Assembly (NCBI GenBank): GCA_965240325.2
Contig: OZ251223.1
Location: forward strand, 3,782,001 to 3,846,000
Source: Rebecca billardiae RCC1528
Lineage: Eukaryota; Haptophyta
DNA: 64,000 nt
Direction of reading: 5' to 3'
Shown here: piece after piece, positions 12,101 to 24,400 of the stretch
Layout of the letters: the number at the start of each line of letters is the position of its first letter
Numbering within the stretch: the first letter of the stretch is position 1
Notes under the pieces: generated by a model
What the model saw: the letters and a program-made list of their open reading frames with translations, nothing else
Told to the model about the DNA's origin: nothing
The model's database searches: none
Position numbers and translations under genes: made by a program

Positions 12101-15100
12101 CCGCCGCCATCGCCACCGCCGTCGCCACCACCGCCCAGCTCGCCACCGCCGCCACCGCCGTCGCCGCCGCCGAGCCCTCCGCCGAGCCCGCCGCCGCCAT
12201 CTCCGCCGCCGCCGCCGCCGCCATCGCCACCGCCGTCGCCACCACCGCCCAGCTCACCACCGCCGCCACCGCCGTCGCCGCCTCCGAGCCCGCCTCCGTC
12301 TCCGCCACCGCCGAGCCCGCCGCCGCCGCCGCCGCCGTCGCCGCCGCCGTCGCCTCCGCCACCCAGCTCGCCACCGCCGCCACCGCCGTCGCCGCCTCCG
12401 AGCCCGCCTCCGTCTCCGCCACCGCCGAGCCCGCCGCCGCCGCCGCCGCCGTCGCCGCCTCCATCGCCTCCGCCACCCAGCTCGCCACCGCCGCCACCGC
12501 CCTCGCCGCCGCCGAGCCCTCCGCCGAGCCCGCCGCCGCCATCACCGCCGCCGCCACCGCCGCCATCGCCGCCGCCGTCGCCACCACCGCCCAGCTCGCC
12601 GCCCCCGCCACCACCGTCGCCGCCGCCGAGCCCGCCTCCGTCTCCGCCACCGCCGAGCCCGCCACCGCCGCCGCCGCCATCGCCGCCGCCGTCGCCTCCG
12701 CCACCCAGCTCGCCGCCGCCGCCCCCGCCGTCGCCGCCGCCAAGCCCGCCCCCAAGCCCGCCACCACCGAGCCCGCCGCCGCCGCCGCCGCCATCGCCAC
12801 CGCCGTCGCCACCACCGCCCAGCTCGCCACCGCCGCCACCGCCGTCGCCGCCGCCAAGCCCGCCGCCGAGCCCGCCGCCGCCATCTCCGCCGCCGCCGCC
12901 GCCGCCATCGCCACCGCCGTCGCCACCACCGCCCAGCTCGCCACCGCCGCCACCGCCGTCGCCGCCGCCGAGCCCTCCGCCGAGCCCGCCGCCGCCATCT
13001 CCGCCGCCGCCGCCGCCGCCATCGCCACCGCCGTCGCCACCACCGCCCAGCTCACCACCGCCGCCACCGCCGTCGCCGCCTCCGAGCCCGCCTCCGTCTC
13101 CGCCACCGCCGAGCCCGCCGCCGCCGCCGCCGCCGTCGCCGCCGCCGTCGCCTCCGCCACCCAGCTCGCCACCGCCGCCACCGCCGTCGCCGCCTCCGAG
13201 CCCGCCTCCGTCTCCGCCACCGCCGAGCCCGCCGCCGCCGCCGCCGCCGTCGCCGCCTCCATCGCCTCCGCCACCCAGCTCGCCACCGCCGCCACCGCCC
13301 TCGCCGCCGCCGAGCCCTCCGCCGAGCCCGCCGCCGCCATCTCCGCCGCCGCCGCCGCCGCCATCGCCACCGCCGTCGCCACCACCGCCCAGCTCACCAC
13401 CGCCGCCACCGCCGTCGCCGCCTCCGAGCCCGCCTCCGTCTCCGCCACCGCCGAGCCCGCCGCCGCCGCCGCCGCCGTCGCCGCCGCCGTCGCCTCCGCC
13501 ACCCAGCTCGCCACCGCCGCCACCGCCGTCGCCGCCTCCGAGCCCGCCTCCGTCTCCGCCACCGCCGAGCCCGCCGCCGCCGCCGCCGCCGTCGCCGCCT
13601 CCATCGCCTCCGCCACCCAGCTCGCCACCGCCGCCACCGCCCTCGCCGCCGCCGAGCCCTCCGCCGAGCCCGCCGCCGCCATCACCGCCGCCGCCACCGC
13701 CGCCATCGCCGCCGCCGTCGCCACCACCGCCCAGCTCGCCGCCCCCGCCACCACCGTCGCCGCCGCCGAGCCCGCCTCCGTCTCCGCCACCGCCGAGCCC
13801 GCCACCGCCGCCGCCGCCATCGCCGCCGCCGTCGCCTCCGCCACCCAGCTCGCCGCCGCCGCCCCCGCCGTCGCCGCCGCCAAGCCCGCCCCCAAGCCCG
13901 CCACCACCGAGCCCGCCGCCGCCGCCGCCGCCATCGCCACCGCCGTCGCCACCACCGCCCAGCTCGCCACCGCCGCCACCGCCGTCGCCGCCGCCGAGCC
14001 CTCCGCCGAGCCCTCCGCCGCCATCACCGCCGCCGCCACCGCCGCCATCGCCGCCGCCGTCGCCACCACCGCCCAGCTCGCCGCCGCCGCCACCGCCATC
14101 GCCGCCGCCGAGCCCGCCTCCGTCTCCGCCACCGCCCAGCCCGCCGCCGCCCCCGCCGCCATCCCCGCCGCCGTCTCCACCGCCAAGTCCACCACCACCG
14201 AGCCCTCCTCCGCCGCCTCCACCGTCACCGCCGCCTTCTCCCCCTCCAAGCCCGCCACCGCCGAGCCCACCGCCGCCACCGCCGCCATCTCCACCACCGT
14301 CGCCACCACCGCCCAGCTCGCCACCGCCGCCACCGCCGTCGCCGCCGCCGAGCCCTCCGCCGAGCCCTCCGCCGCCATCACCGCCGCCGCCACCGCCGCC
14401 ATCGCCGCCGCCGTCGCCACCACCGCCCAGCTCGCCGCCGCCGCCACCGCCCTCGCCGCCGCCGAGCCCGCCTCCGTCTCCGCCACCGCCGAGCCCGCCG
14501 CCGCCCCCGCCGCCATCGCCGCCGCCGTCGCCACCACCGCCCAGCTCGCCACCGCCGCCACCGCCGTCGCCACCTCCGAGCCCGCCGCCGAGCCCGCCGC
14601 CGCCATCTCCGCCGCCGCCGCCGCCGCCATCGCCACCGCCGTCGCCACCACCGCCCAGCTCGCCACCGCCGCCACCGCCGTCGCCGCCGCCGAGCCCGCC
14701 GCCGAGCCCGCCGCCGCCATCACCGCCGCCGCCACCGCCGCCATCGCCACCGCCGTCGCCACCACCGCCCAGCTCACCACCGCCGCCACCGCCGTCGCCG
14801 CCGCCGAGCCCGCCGCCCAGCCCGCCGCCGCCATCACCGCCGCCGCCACCGCCGCCATCGCCACCGCCGTCGCCACCACCGCCCAGCTCACCACCGCCGC
14901 CACCGCCGTCGCCGCCGCCGAGCCCGCCGCCCAGCCCGCCGCCGCCATCTCCGCCGCCGCCACCGCCGCCATCGCCACCGCCGTCGCCACCACCGCCCAG
15001 CTCACCACCGCCGCCACCGCCGTCGCCGCCTCCGAGCCCGCCTCCGTCTCCGCCACCGCCGAGCCCGCCGCCGCCCCCGCCGCCATCGCCACCGCCGTCG

Positions 15101-18100
15101 CCACCACCGCCCAGCTCGCCGCCGCCGCCACCGCCCTCGCCGCCGCCGAGCCCGCCTCCGTCTCCGCCACCGCCGAGCCCGCCGCCGCCCCCGCCGCCAT
15201 CGCCACCGCCGTCGCCACCACCGCCCAGCTCGCCACCGCCGCCACCGCCGTCGCCGCCTCCGAGCCCGCCGCCGAGCCCGCCGCCGCCATCTCCGCCGCC
15301 GCCGCCGCCGCCATCGCCGCCGCCGTCGCCTCCGCCACCCAGCTCGCCGCCGCCGCCCCCGCCGTCGCCGCCGCCAAGCCCGCCCCCAAGCCCGCCTCCG
15401 CCGAGCCCGCCGCCGCCGCCGCCGCCATCGCCACCGCCGTCGCCTCCGCCACCCAGCTCGCCACCGCCGCCACCGCCGTCGCCGCCTCCGAGCCCGCCTC
15501 CGTCTCCGCCACCGCCGAGCCCGCCGCCGCCGCCGCCGCCGTCGCCGCCTCCATCGCCTCCGCCACCCAGCTCGCCACCGCCGCCACCGCCCTCGCCGCC
15601 GCCGAGCCCTCCGCCGAGCCCGCCGCCGCCATCACCGCCGCCACCACCGCCGCCATCGCCGCCGCCGTCGCCACCACCGCCCAGCTCGCCGCCCCCGCCA
15701 CCACCGTCGCCGCCGCCGAGCCCGCCTCCGTCTCCGCCTCCGCCGAGCCCGCCGCCGCCCCCGCCGCCATCGCCGCCGCCATCGCCACCACCGAGTCCAC
15801 CACCACCGAGCCCTCCTCCGCCGCCTCCACCGTCACCGCCGCCTTCTCCCCCTCCAAGCCCGCCACCGCCGAGCCCACCGCCGCCACCGCCGCCATCTCC
15901 ACCACCGTCGCCACCACCGCCCAGCTCGCCACCGCCGCCACCGCCCTCGCCGCCGCCGAGCCCTCCGCCGAGCCCGCCGCCGCCATCACCGCCGCCGCCA
16001 CCGCCGCCATCGCCGCCGCCGTCGCCACCACCGCCCAGCTCGCCGCCCCCGCCACCACCGTCGCCGCCGCCGAGCCCGCCTCCGTCTCCGCCACCGCCGA
16101 GCCCGCCACCGCCGCCGCCGCCATCCCCGCCGCCATCGCCACCACCGAGTCCACCACCACCGAGCCCTCCTCCGCCGCCTCCACCGTCACCGCCGCCTTC
16201 TCCCCCTCCAAGCCCGCCACCACCGAGCCCGCCGCCGCCACCGCCGCCATCTCCACCACCGTCGCCACCACCGCCCAGCTCGCCACCGCCGCCACCGCCG
16301 TCGCCGCCGCCGAGCCCTCCGCCGAGCCCGCCGCCGCCATCACCGCCACCGCCACCGCCGCCATCGCCGCCTCCGTCGCCACCACCGCCCAGCTCGCCGC
16401 CGCCGCCACCGCCGTCGCCGCCGCCGAGCCCGCCTCCGTCTCCGCCACCGCCGAGCCCGCCACCGCCGCCGCCGCCATCCCCGCCGCCGCCACCGCCGCC
16501 ATCGCCGCCTCCGTCGCCACCACCGCCCAGCTCACCACCGCCGCCACCGCCGTCGCCGCCTCCGAGCCCGCCTCCGTCTCCGCCACCGCCGAGCCCGCCG
16601 CCGCCCCCGCCGCCATCGCCACCGCCGTCGCCACCACCGCCCAGCTCGCCGCCGCCGCCACCGCCCTCGCCGCCGCCGAGCCCGCCTCCGTCTCCGCCAC
16701 CGCCGAGCCCGCCGCCGCCCCCGCCGCCATCGCCACCGCCGTCGCCACCACCGCCCAGCTCGCCACCGCCGCCACCGCCGTCGCCGCCTCCGAGCCCGCC
16801 GCCGAGCCCGCCGCCGCCATCTCCGCCGCCGCCGCCGCCGCCATCGCCGCCGCCGTCGCCTCCGCCACCCAGCTCGCCGCCGCCGCCCCCGCCGTCGCCG
16901 CCGCCAAGCCCGCCCCCAAGCCCGCCTCCGCCGAGCCCGCCGCCGCCGCCGCCGCCATCGCCACCGCCGTCGCCTCCGCCACCCAGCTCGCCACCGCCGC
17001 CACCGCCGTCGCCGCCTCCGAGCCCGCCTCCGTCTCCGCCACCGCCGAGCCCGCCGCCGCCGCCGCCGCCGTCGCCGCCTCCATCGCCTCCGCCACCCAG
17101 CTCGCCACCGCCGCCACCGCCCTCGCCGCCGCCGAGCCCTCCGCCGAGCCCGCCGCCGCCATCACCGCCGCCACCACCGCCGCCATCGCCGCCGCCGTCG
17201 CCACCACCGCCCAGCTCGCCGCCCCCGCCACCACCGTCGCCGCCGCCGAGCCCGCCTCCGTCTCCGCCTCCGCCGAGCCCGCCGCCGCCCCCGCCGCCAT
17301 CGCCGCCGCCATCGCCACCACCGAGTCCACCACCACCGAGCCCTCCTCCGCCGCCTCCACCGTCACCGCCGCCTTCTCCCCCTCCAAGCCCGCCACCGCC
17401 GAGCCCACCGCCGCCACCGCCGCCATCTCCACCACCGTCGCCACCACCGCCCAGCTCGCCACCGCCGCCACCGCCCTCGCCGCCGCCGAGCCCTCCGCCG
17501 AGCCCGCCGCCGCCATCACCGCCGCCGCCACCGCCGCCATCGCCGCCGCCGTCGCCACCACCGCCCAGCTCGCCGCCCCCGCCACCACCGTCGCCGCCGC
17601 CGAGCCCGCCTCCGTCTCCGCCACCGCCGAGCCCGCCACCGCCGCCGCCGCCATCCCCGCCGCCATCGCCACCACCGAGTCCACCACCACCGAGCCCTCC
17701 TCCGCCGCCTCCACCGTCACCGCCGCCTTCTCCCCCTCCAAGCCCGCCACCACCGAGCCCGCCGCCGCCACCGCCGCCATCTCCACCACCGTCGCCACCA
17801 CCGCCCAGCTCGCCACCGCCGCCACCGCCGTCGCCGCCGCCGAGCCCTCCGCCGAGCCCGCCGCCGCCATCACCGCCACCGCCACCGCCGCCATCGCCGC
17901 CTCCGTCGCCACCACCGCCCAGCTCGCCGCCGCCGCCACCGCCGTCGCCGCCGCCGAGCCCGCCTCCGTCTCCGCCACCGCCGAGCCCGCCACCGCCGCC
18001 GCCGCCATCCCCGCCGCCATCGCCACCACCGAGTCCACCACCACCGAGCCCTCCTCCGCCGCCTCCACCGTCACCGCCGCCTTCTCCCCCTCCAAGCCCG

Positions 18101-18916
18101 CCACCACCGAGCCCGCCGCCGCCACCGCCGCCATCTCCACCACCGTCGCCACCACCGCCCAGCTCGCCACCGCCGCCACCGCCCTCGCCGCCGCCGAGCC
18201 CTCCGCCGAGCCCGCCGCCGCCATCACCGCCGCCGCCACCGCCGCCATCGCCGCCGCCGTCGCCACCACCGCCCAGCTCGCCGCCCCCGCCACCACCGTC
18301 GCCGCCGCCGAGCCCGCCTCCGTCTCCGCCACCGCCGAGCCCGCCACCGCCGCCGCCGCCATCCCCGCCGCCATCGCCACCACCGAGTCCACCACCACCG
18401 AGCCCTCCTCCGCCGCCTCCACCGTCACCGCCGCCTTCTCCCCCTCCAAGCCCGCCACCACCGAGCCCGCCGCCGCCACCGCCGCCATCTCCACCACCGT
18501 CGCCACCACCGCCCAGCTCGCCACCGCCGCCACCGCCGTCGCCGCCGCCGAGCCCTCCGCCGAGCCCGCCGCCGCCATCACCGCCACCGCCACCGCCGCC
18601 ATCGCCGCCTCCGTCGCCACCACCGCCCAGCTCGCCGCCGCCGCCACCGCCGTCGCCGCCGCCGAGCCCGCCTCCGTCTCCGCCACCGCCGAGCCCGCCA
18701 CCGCCGCCGCCGCCATCCCCGCCGCCGTCTCCACCGCCGAGTCCACCACCACCGAGCCCTCCTCCGCCGCCTCCACCGTCACCGCCGCCTTCTCCGCCTC
18801 CAAGCCCGCCACCACCGAGCCCGCCGCCGCCACCGCCACCATCGCCGCCGCCGTCGCCACCACCGCCCAGCTCGCCACCGCCGCCACCGCCGTCGCCGCC
18901 GCCGAGCCCGCCGCCG

Positions 18917-18949
<33 letters not shown>

Positions 18950-19807
18950 CCGCCATCGCCGCCGCCGTCGCCTCCGCCACCCAGCTCGCCGCCGCCGCCA
19001 CCGCCGTCGCCGCCGCCGAGCCCGCCCCCAAGCCCGCCACCGCCGAGCCCGCCGCCGCCACCACCACCATCGCCGCCTCCATCGCCTCCGCCACCCAGCT
19101 CGCCACCGCCGCCACCGCCGTCGCCGCCTCCGAGCCCGCCTCCGTCTCCGCCACCGCCGAGCCCGCCGCCGCCGCCGCCGCCGTCGCCGCCGCCGTCTCC
19201 ACCGCCGAGTCCACCACCACCGAGCCCACCACCGCCACCGCCGCCTTCGCCGCCACCTATGCCCCCGCCGAGCCCACCGCCGCCGAGCCCTCCGCCGCCC
19301 CCGCCGCCCTCGCCGCCACCTATGCCACCGCCAAGCCCGCCGCCGCCGAGCCCTCCGCCACCCCCGCCGCCCTCGCCACCACCGATGCCACCGCCAAGCC
19401 CTCCGCCGCCGAGCCCTCCGCCGCCCCCGCCGCCCTCGCCGCCGCCGAGCCCGCCACCCGCGCCACCCGCGCCACCCCCGCCATGCAACGGCAACGGGGC
19501 AGTTCAGGCGACTGCGTACTCGGGCGGTCCTCCGACGGGCTACTCGTGCGTGCCGGACGACAAGGCGCCTCCCCGGCCGCGCGTGTCGAGTGTGCCTGAC
19601 GTGGTGGGTGCGCGTGACGAGGACGAGTGCGCTGCCGCGCTGTACAGCGCGTGCTCGGTGTTCAGCTTCTGGGCGGACACGGGCGAGTGCTACTGCTGCC
19701 CGGGCACGTTCACGCTCTACCCGCGCCCGTTTGCATCGCTGTGGGAGTCGGAGTGGGTCTGCCCGCCACCGCCTGCACCGCCGAGCCCGCCGCCGAGCCC
19801 GCCGCCG

Positions 19808-19840
<33 letters not shown>

Positions 19841-21460
19841 CCACCGATGCCACCGCCAAGCCCGCCGCCGCCGAGCCCTCCGCCGCCCCCGCCGCCCTCG
19901 CCACCACCTATGCCGCCTCCAAGCCCTCCACCGCCCAGCCCACCGCCGCCACCACCGCCTTCGCCGCCACCGATGCCACCGCCGAGCCCGCCGCCGCCCA
20001 GCCCTCCGCCGCCCCCGCCGCCCTCGCCACCACCTATGCCGCCTCCAAGCCCTCCACCACCCAGCCCACCGCCGCCACCACCGCCTTCGCCGCCACCGAG
20101 CCCGCCTCCGTCTCCGCCACCGCCGAGCCCGCCGCCACCCCCGCCGCCCTCGCCACCACCGATGCCACCTCCAAGCCCGCCGCCGCCCAGCCCTCCGCCG
20201 CCCCCGCCGCCCTCGCCACCACCGATGCCACCGCCAAGCCCGCCGCCGCCGAGCCCACCGCCGCCACCACCGCCTTCGCCGCCACCTATGCCCCCGCCGA
20301 GCCCGCCGCCGCCGAGCCCTCCGCCTCCCCCGCCGCCCTCGCCACCACCTATGCCGCCTCCAAGCCCTCCACCGCCCAGCCCTCCGCCGCCACCACCGCC
20401 TTCGCCGCCACCGATGCCACCGCCAAGCCCGCCACCGCCCAGCCCACCGCCGCCACCGCCGCCATCACCGCCACCGATGCCACCGCCAAGCCCGCCGCCG
20501 CCGAGCCCACCGCCGCCACCACCGCCTTCGCCGCCACCGATGCCCCCGCCGAGCCCGCCGCCGCCGAGCCCGCCGCCGCCCCCGCCGCCCTCGCCACCAC
20601 CGACGCCACCGCCAAGCCCTCCACCGCCCAGCCCACCGCCGCCACCACCGCCTTCGCCGCCACCTAAGCCCCCGCCGAGCCCGCCGCCGCCGAGCCCTCC
20701 GCCTCCCCCGCCGCCCTCGCCACCACCTATGCCGCCTCCAAGCCCTCCACCACCCAGCCCACCGCCGCCACCACCGCCTTCGCCGCCACCTAAGCCCCCG
20801 CCGAGCCCGCCGCCGCCGAGCCCTCCGCCTCCCCCGCCGCCCTCGCCACCACCTATGCCGCCTCCAAGCCCTCCACCACCCAGCCCACCGCCGCCACCAC
20901 CGCCTTCGCCGCCGCCGATGCCACCGCCCTCGCCCCCACCGCCCGCGGATGGCGGCGGCGGCCCTGGCGGCCCTGCGCCGCCACCCTCGCCGCCGCCCTC
21001 GCCACCGCCCTCGCCGCCGCCGCCTCCGTCACCGCCGCCGAGCCCGCCGCCGCCACCCCCGCCATGCAACGGCAACGGGGCAGTTCAGGCGACTGCGTAC
21101 TCGGGCGGTCCTCCGACGGGCTACTCGTGCGTGCCGGACGACAAGGCGCCTCCCCGGCCGCGCGTGTCGAGTGTGCCTGACGTGGTGGGTGCGCGTGACG
21201 AGGACGAGTGCGCTGCCGCGCTGTACAGCGCGTGCTCGGTGTTCAGCTTCTGGGCGGACACGGGCGAGTGCTACTGCTGCCCGGGCACGTTCACGCTCTA
21301 CCCGCGCGCGTTTGCATCGCTGTGGGAGTCGGAGTGGGTCTGCCCGCCGCCTCCGTCACCACCGCCCTCGCCCCCACCGCCCGCGGATGGCGGTGGCGGC
21401 CCTGGCGGCCCTGCACCGCCGCCGTCGCCGCCACCGTCGCCGCCGCCGGCGCCGCCGCCG

Positions 21461-21493
<33 letters not shown>

Positions 21494-24400
21494 CCACCCT
21501 CGCCGCCACCCTCGCCGCCACCCTCGCCACCGCCCTCGCCGCCGCCCTCGCCGCCGCCCTCGCCGCCGCCGAGCCCGCCGCCGCCGTCGGCCGTCGGCAG
21601 CGGCGCTGCCGAGCCCGCCCCGCCGCCCTCGCCGCCTCCGCCCGGCGACTGGATCGCGGAGGCGGTGGAGGCGCTGCTCGACCTGGGCGTGCTGCCGGAC
21701 GAGACGACCGACGCCTCCAGCGCGAGCCTCGGCGGCGTGGACGGCGGCCCCGGCGGCCTGGACGAGGCGTACGGCGAGGCGACCTACCGCGCCGACCGGA
21801 TCAACGAGGCGGTGGAGGACTTCATCTCGAGCCGGCTGGGCACGCTCGCGCCGGGCGAGACGTTCTCCACGACGGTGGACACGCAGCACGGCACCGCGGG
21901 CGTCACGCTGCGGGAGGTCGACCCGTCGACGTTTGGGCTGAGCGACCTGGTGGTCGTCTCGCCCGTGGTGCCCGTCGCCGACGACACCGCCGCCGCCACG
22001 TTCACGATCCCCGTGTCCACGCTCGAATTCATGCTGGGCCGCGGCATGCTCAACATCTCCAACTTCTCCGACATCCGCGAGATGCATATCTCGGTCGTGC
22101 TGTGGGAGAACAACTTCCGCGCGTTCGCGCCGCTCGAGGGGTACGCGCTCACGGACACGCTCACGAGCGTGGTCGTGTGGCTCAACGGCGCGCCGCTCAA
22201 GGTGGACTTCACGCAGTTCACGCAGCCGGGCGAGGCGCCGCCGGTCGTGCTGATCGAGCTGCCCGTCGACCCGGCCGAGCTGCCGCGCGACAACCAGGAC
22301 GGCTTCAGCTGCCGCTTCTGGGGCGGCGCGGCGTGGGACAGCGCGGGCTGCGTGGACGTGGGCGACCCCTTCGACGGCACCGTGCAGTGCGAGTGCACGC
22401 ACCTCACAGACTTCATCGCCGTGTACGAGGCGACGGCCGCGCTCACGGAGGACCCGTCGGTCGCGTCCACCGACCCGCCGCTCGAGGTGAACCAGATCAC
22501 GCTGGCGGAGGTCAACTTCTCGTACACGGCGCTGGTGATCCTGTTTGCGCTGCTGCTCACGTACCTCTCGCTCTACTACTGCGCGCACAGGCACGACCGG
22601 CACATCGAGCGCGAGCCGTTCGTGCCGCTGTGGAAGCGCAAGGAGGACGCCGGGCTGTGCTACGCGCTCGGCGCCGCGCTGATCGCGCGCTCGACCGTCT
22701 CGTGGTGGCTCGCGCGGCTGCCGGGCGAGCTGGACACGTCGCGGCAGCGCGTGACGGTGCTGTACAACACGCTGCTCGCCGAGCTGCTCCTCGTCGCGGT
22801 GTTCATCGGGCAGGACAACTCGCTCGCGCACCAGGTGCTCATGCTCGCCGCGGTCTCGATCGCGGCGGGCGTGCCCTTCGAGTTCGCCATCCACTTCCTC
22901 TTCCGCTGGGCGAACCGGCGCCGCCCGCTGCACCGGCTCAAGCGGCGGCTGATCAAAAAGTACAGCCGCGAGCTCAAGCACGAGACGCTGTGGCGCCGCT
23001 TCTGCGGCTGCTGCCGCTGCGCGCTGCCGTTCCGGCTGGCGGTCACGAAGCGCGAGGAGACGCCCTTCACGGCGGTCGGGCCGCCGCCGCCGCCGCCGCC
23101 AGCCGCGTCGCCGCCACCGAGCCCGCCGCCGCCGTCTCGTGCGCAGGGCACGCGCCTCGGCTCGCTCGTCGAGCGAGCGCGCGCGCAGCAGGCGGGCGCC
23201 GAGGTGGGCGCCGACGACCGGTCGGATTCGGATGACGAGGGCCCGACGTCCACCGCGCCCACCGCCGTGCGCGCCGCGCGCGGGCGCCGCGCGTCGGACC
23301 TCGGCCTGCCGGAGGACTGGCGCGACCTGATCGAAGAGCTGATCGCCGACGAGGACGACGAGAGTGAGACGTCGTCGGCCGTGCTGCCGCGCGGGCTGTC
23401 GTCGCGCAGCAACACGGCCTCCGAGGTCTCGGCGCCGTCGTACGGCGGCGCCGACGTGAAGGCCCTCGGCGCGCTGACCGATGACGGCAGCAGCGTGCCG
23501 CTCGCGCTGCTCACCAACGCGCACAAGCTGCTGTACGTCTGCCCGTCCAAGGTGGGCATCGCGCCGCGCAACGGCGAGCAGCTCGGCGACCTCGGCTCGC
23601 GCGACTCGATCCGGATGCCGGCCAAGGCGCTCATGTCCGTGCACACGCGCCGCGGCGAGATGGTCGGCTTCTTCGTGCACGTGGGCGTGGCGGACGCGAC
23701 CGAGGTGGCGCGGCAGCGCTTCCTCGAGCAGCGCGCCGCGATGGCGCGCCGCCGCCGCGGCCTCGTCAACCAGATCATGGGCACCGTCATGCCCGTGCGA
23801 CGCGCGCGGCAGGCGCACGTGGGCCACGGCGACGACGAGGGCGCGACGACGGAGCTCGGCCACACCTCGCACGCGGAGTACCGGCCGGCGCACGTACCCG
23901 ACCTGCGCTTCGTGCAGGCGCACCTCGTGTACCAGGCGGCCGACGCGCCCGCCAGCCAGGTGGCCACGCGCTACTACCACCTCAAGCCAAAGGCGGCCGC
24001 GCGGCTCGCCAAGAAGCGCAGCGCGATGGTGCACGTCGTGCCCTTCGGCTCGCCCTTTGTCGACGGCCGGCGCGTCGTCACCGACGACCTCTTCTGCGAG
24101 CCCGACGTGGCGCGTGCGCAGCTGCTCGCCTCGTACGAGAAGAAGCGGCACGAGCCCGTGATGCCCGCGACGCGCGCCCCGGCAGCGCCGCCAGTCGCGG
24201 CGCCCGCGACCGCCGCTCCCGGCGCTGCCGATGACGAGGTGGACTCGACGACGGCCGAGATCTGGGGCCACGCGCCTCGCGCCGCGCGCGCTGCGCCGCC
24301 GGCGGCTGCGCCGCCCTCGCCCACGCGCCGCCGCCTGCCCGGGCTGTTGTCGGACGTGTCCGAGGTCGAGGCGTACGCGCGCATCGACGAGAAGTCGCTC

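Noticed and set aside
10486-19599. Ala/Thr- and Gly-rich giant frames on both strands over array 2
   Set aside because: Shadows of the same repeat; the sense frame carries the Cys modules, GPS and membrane helices.
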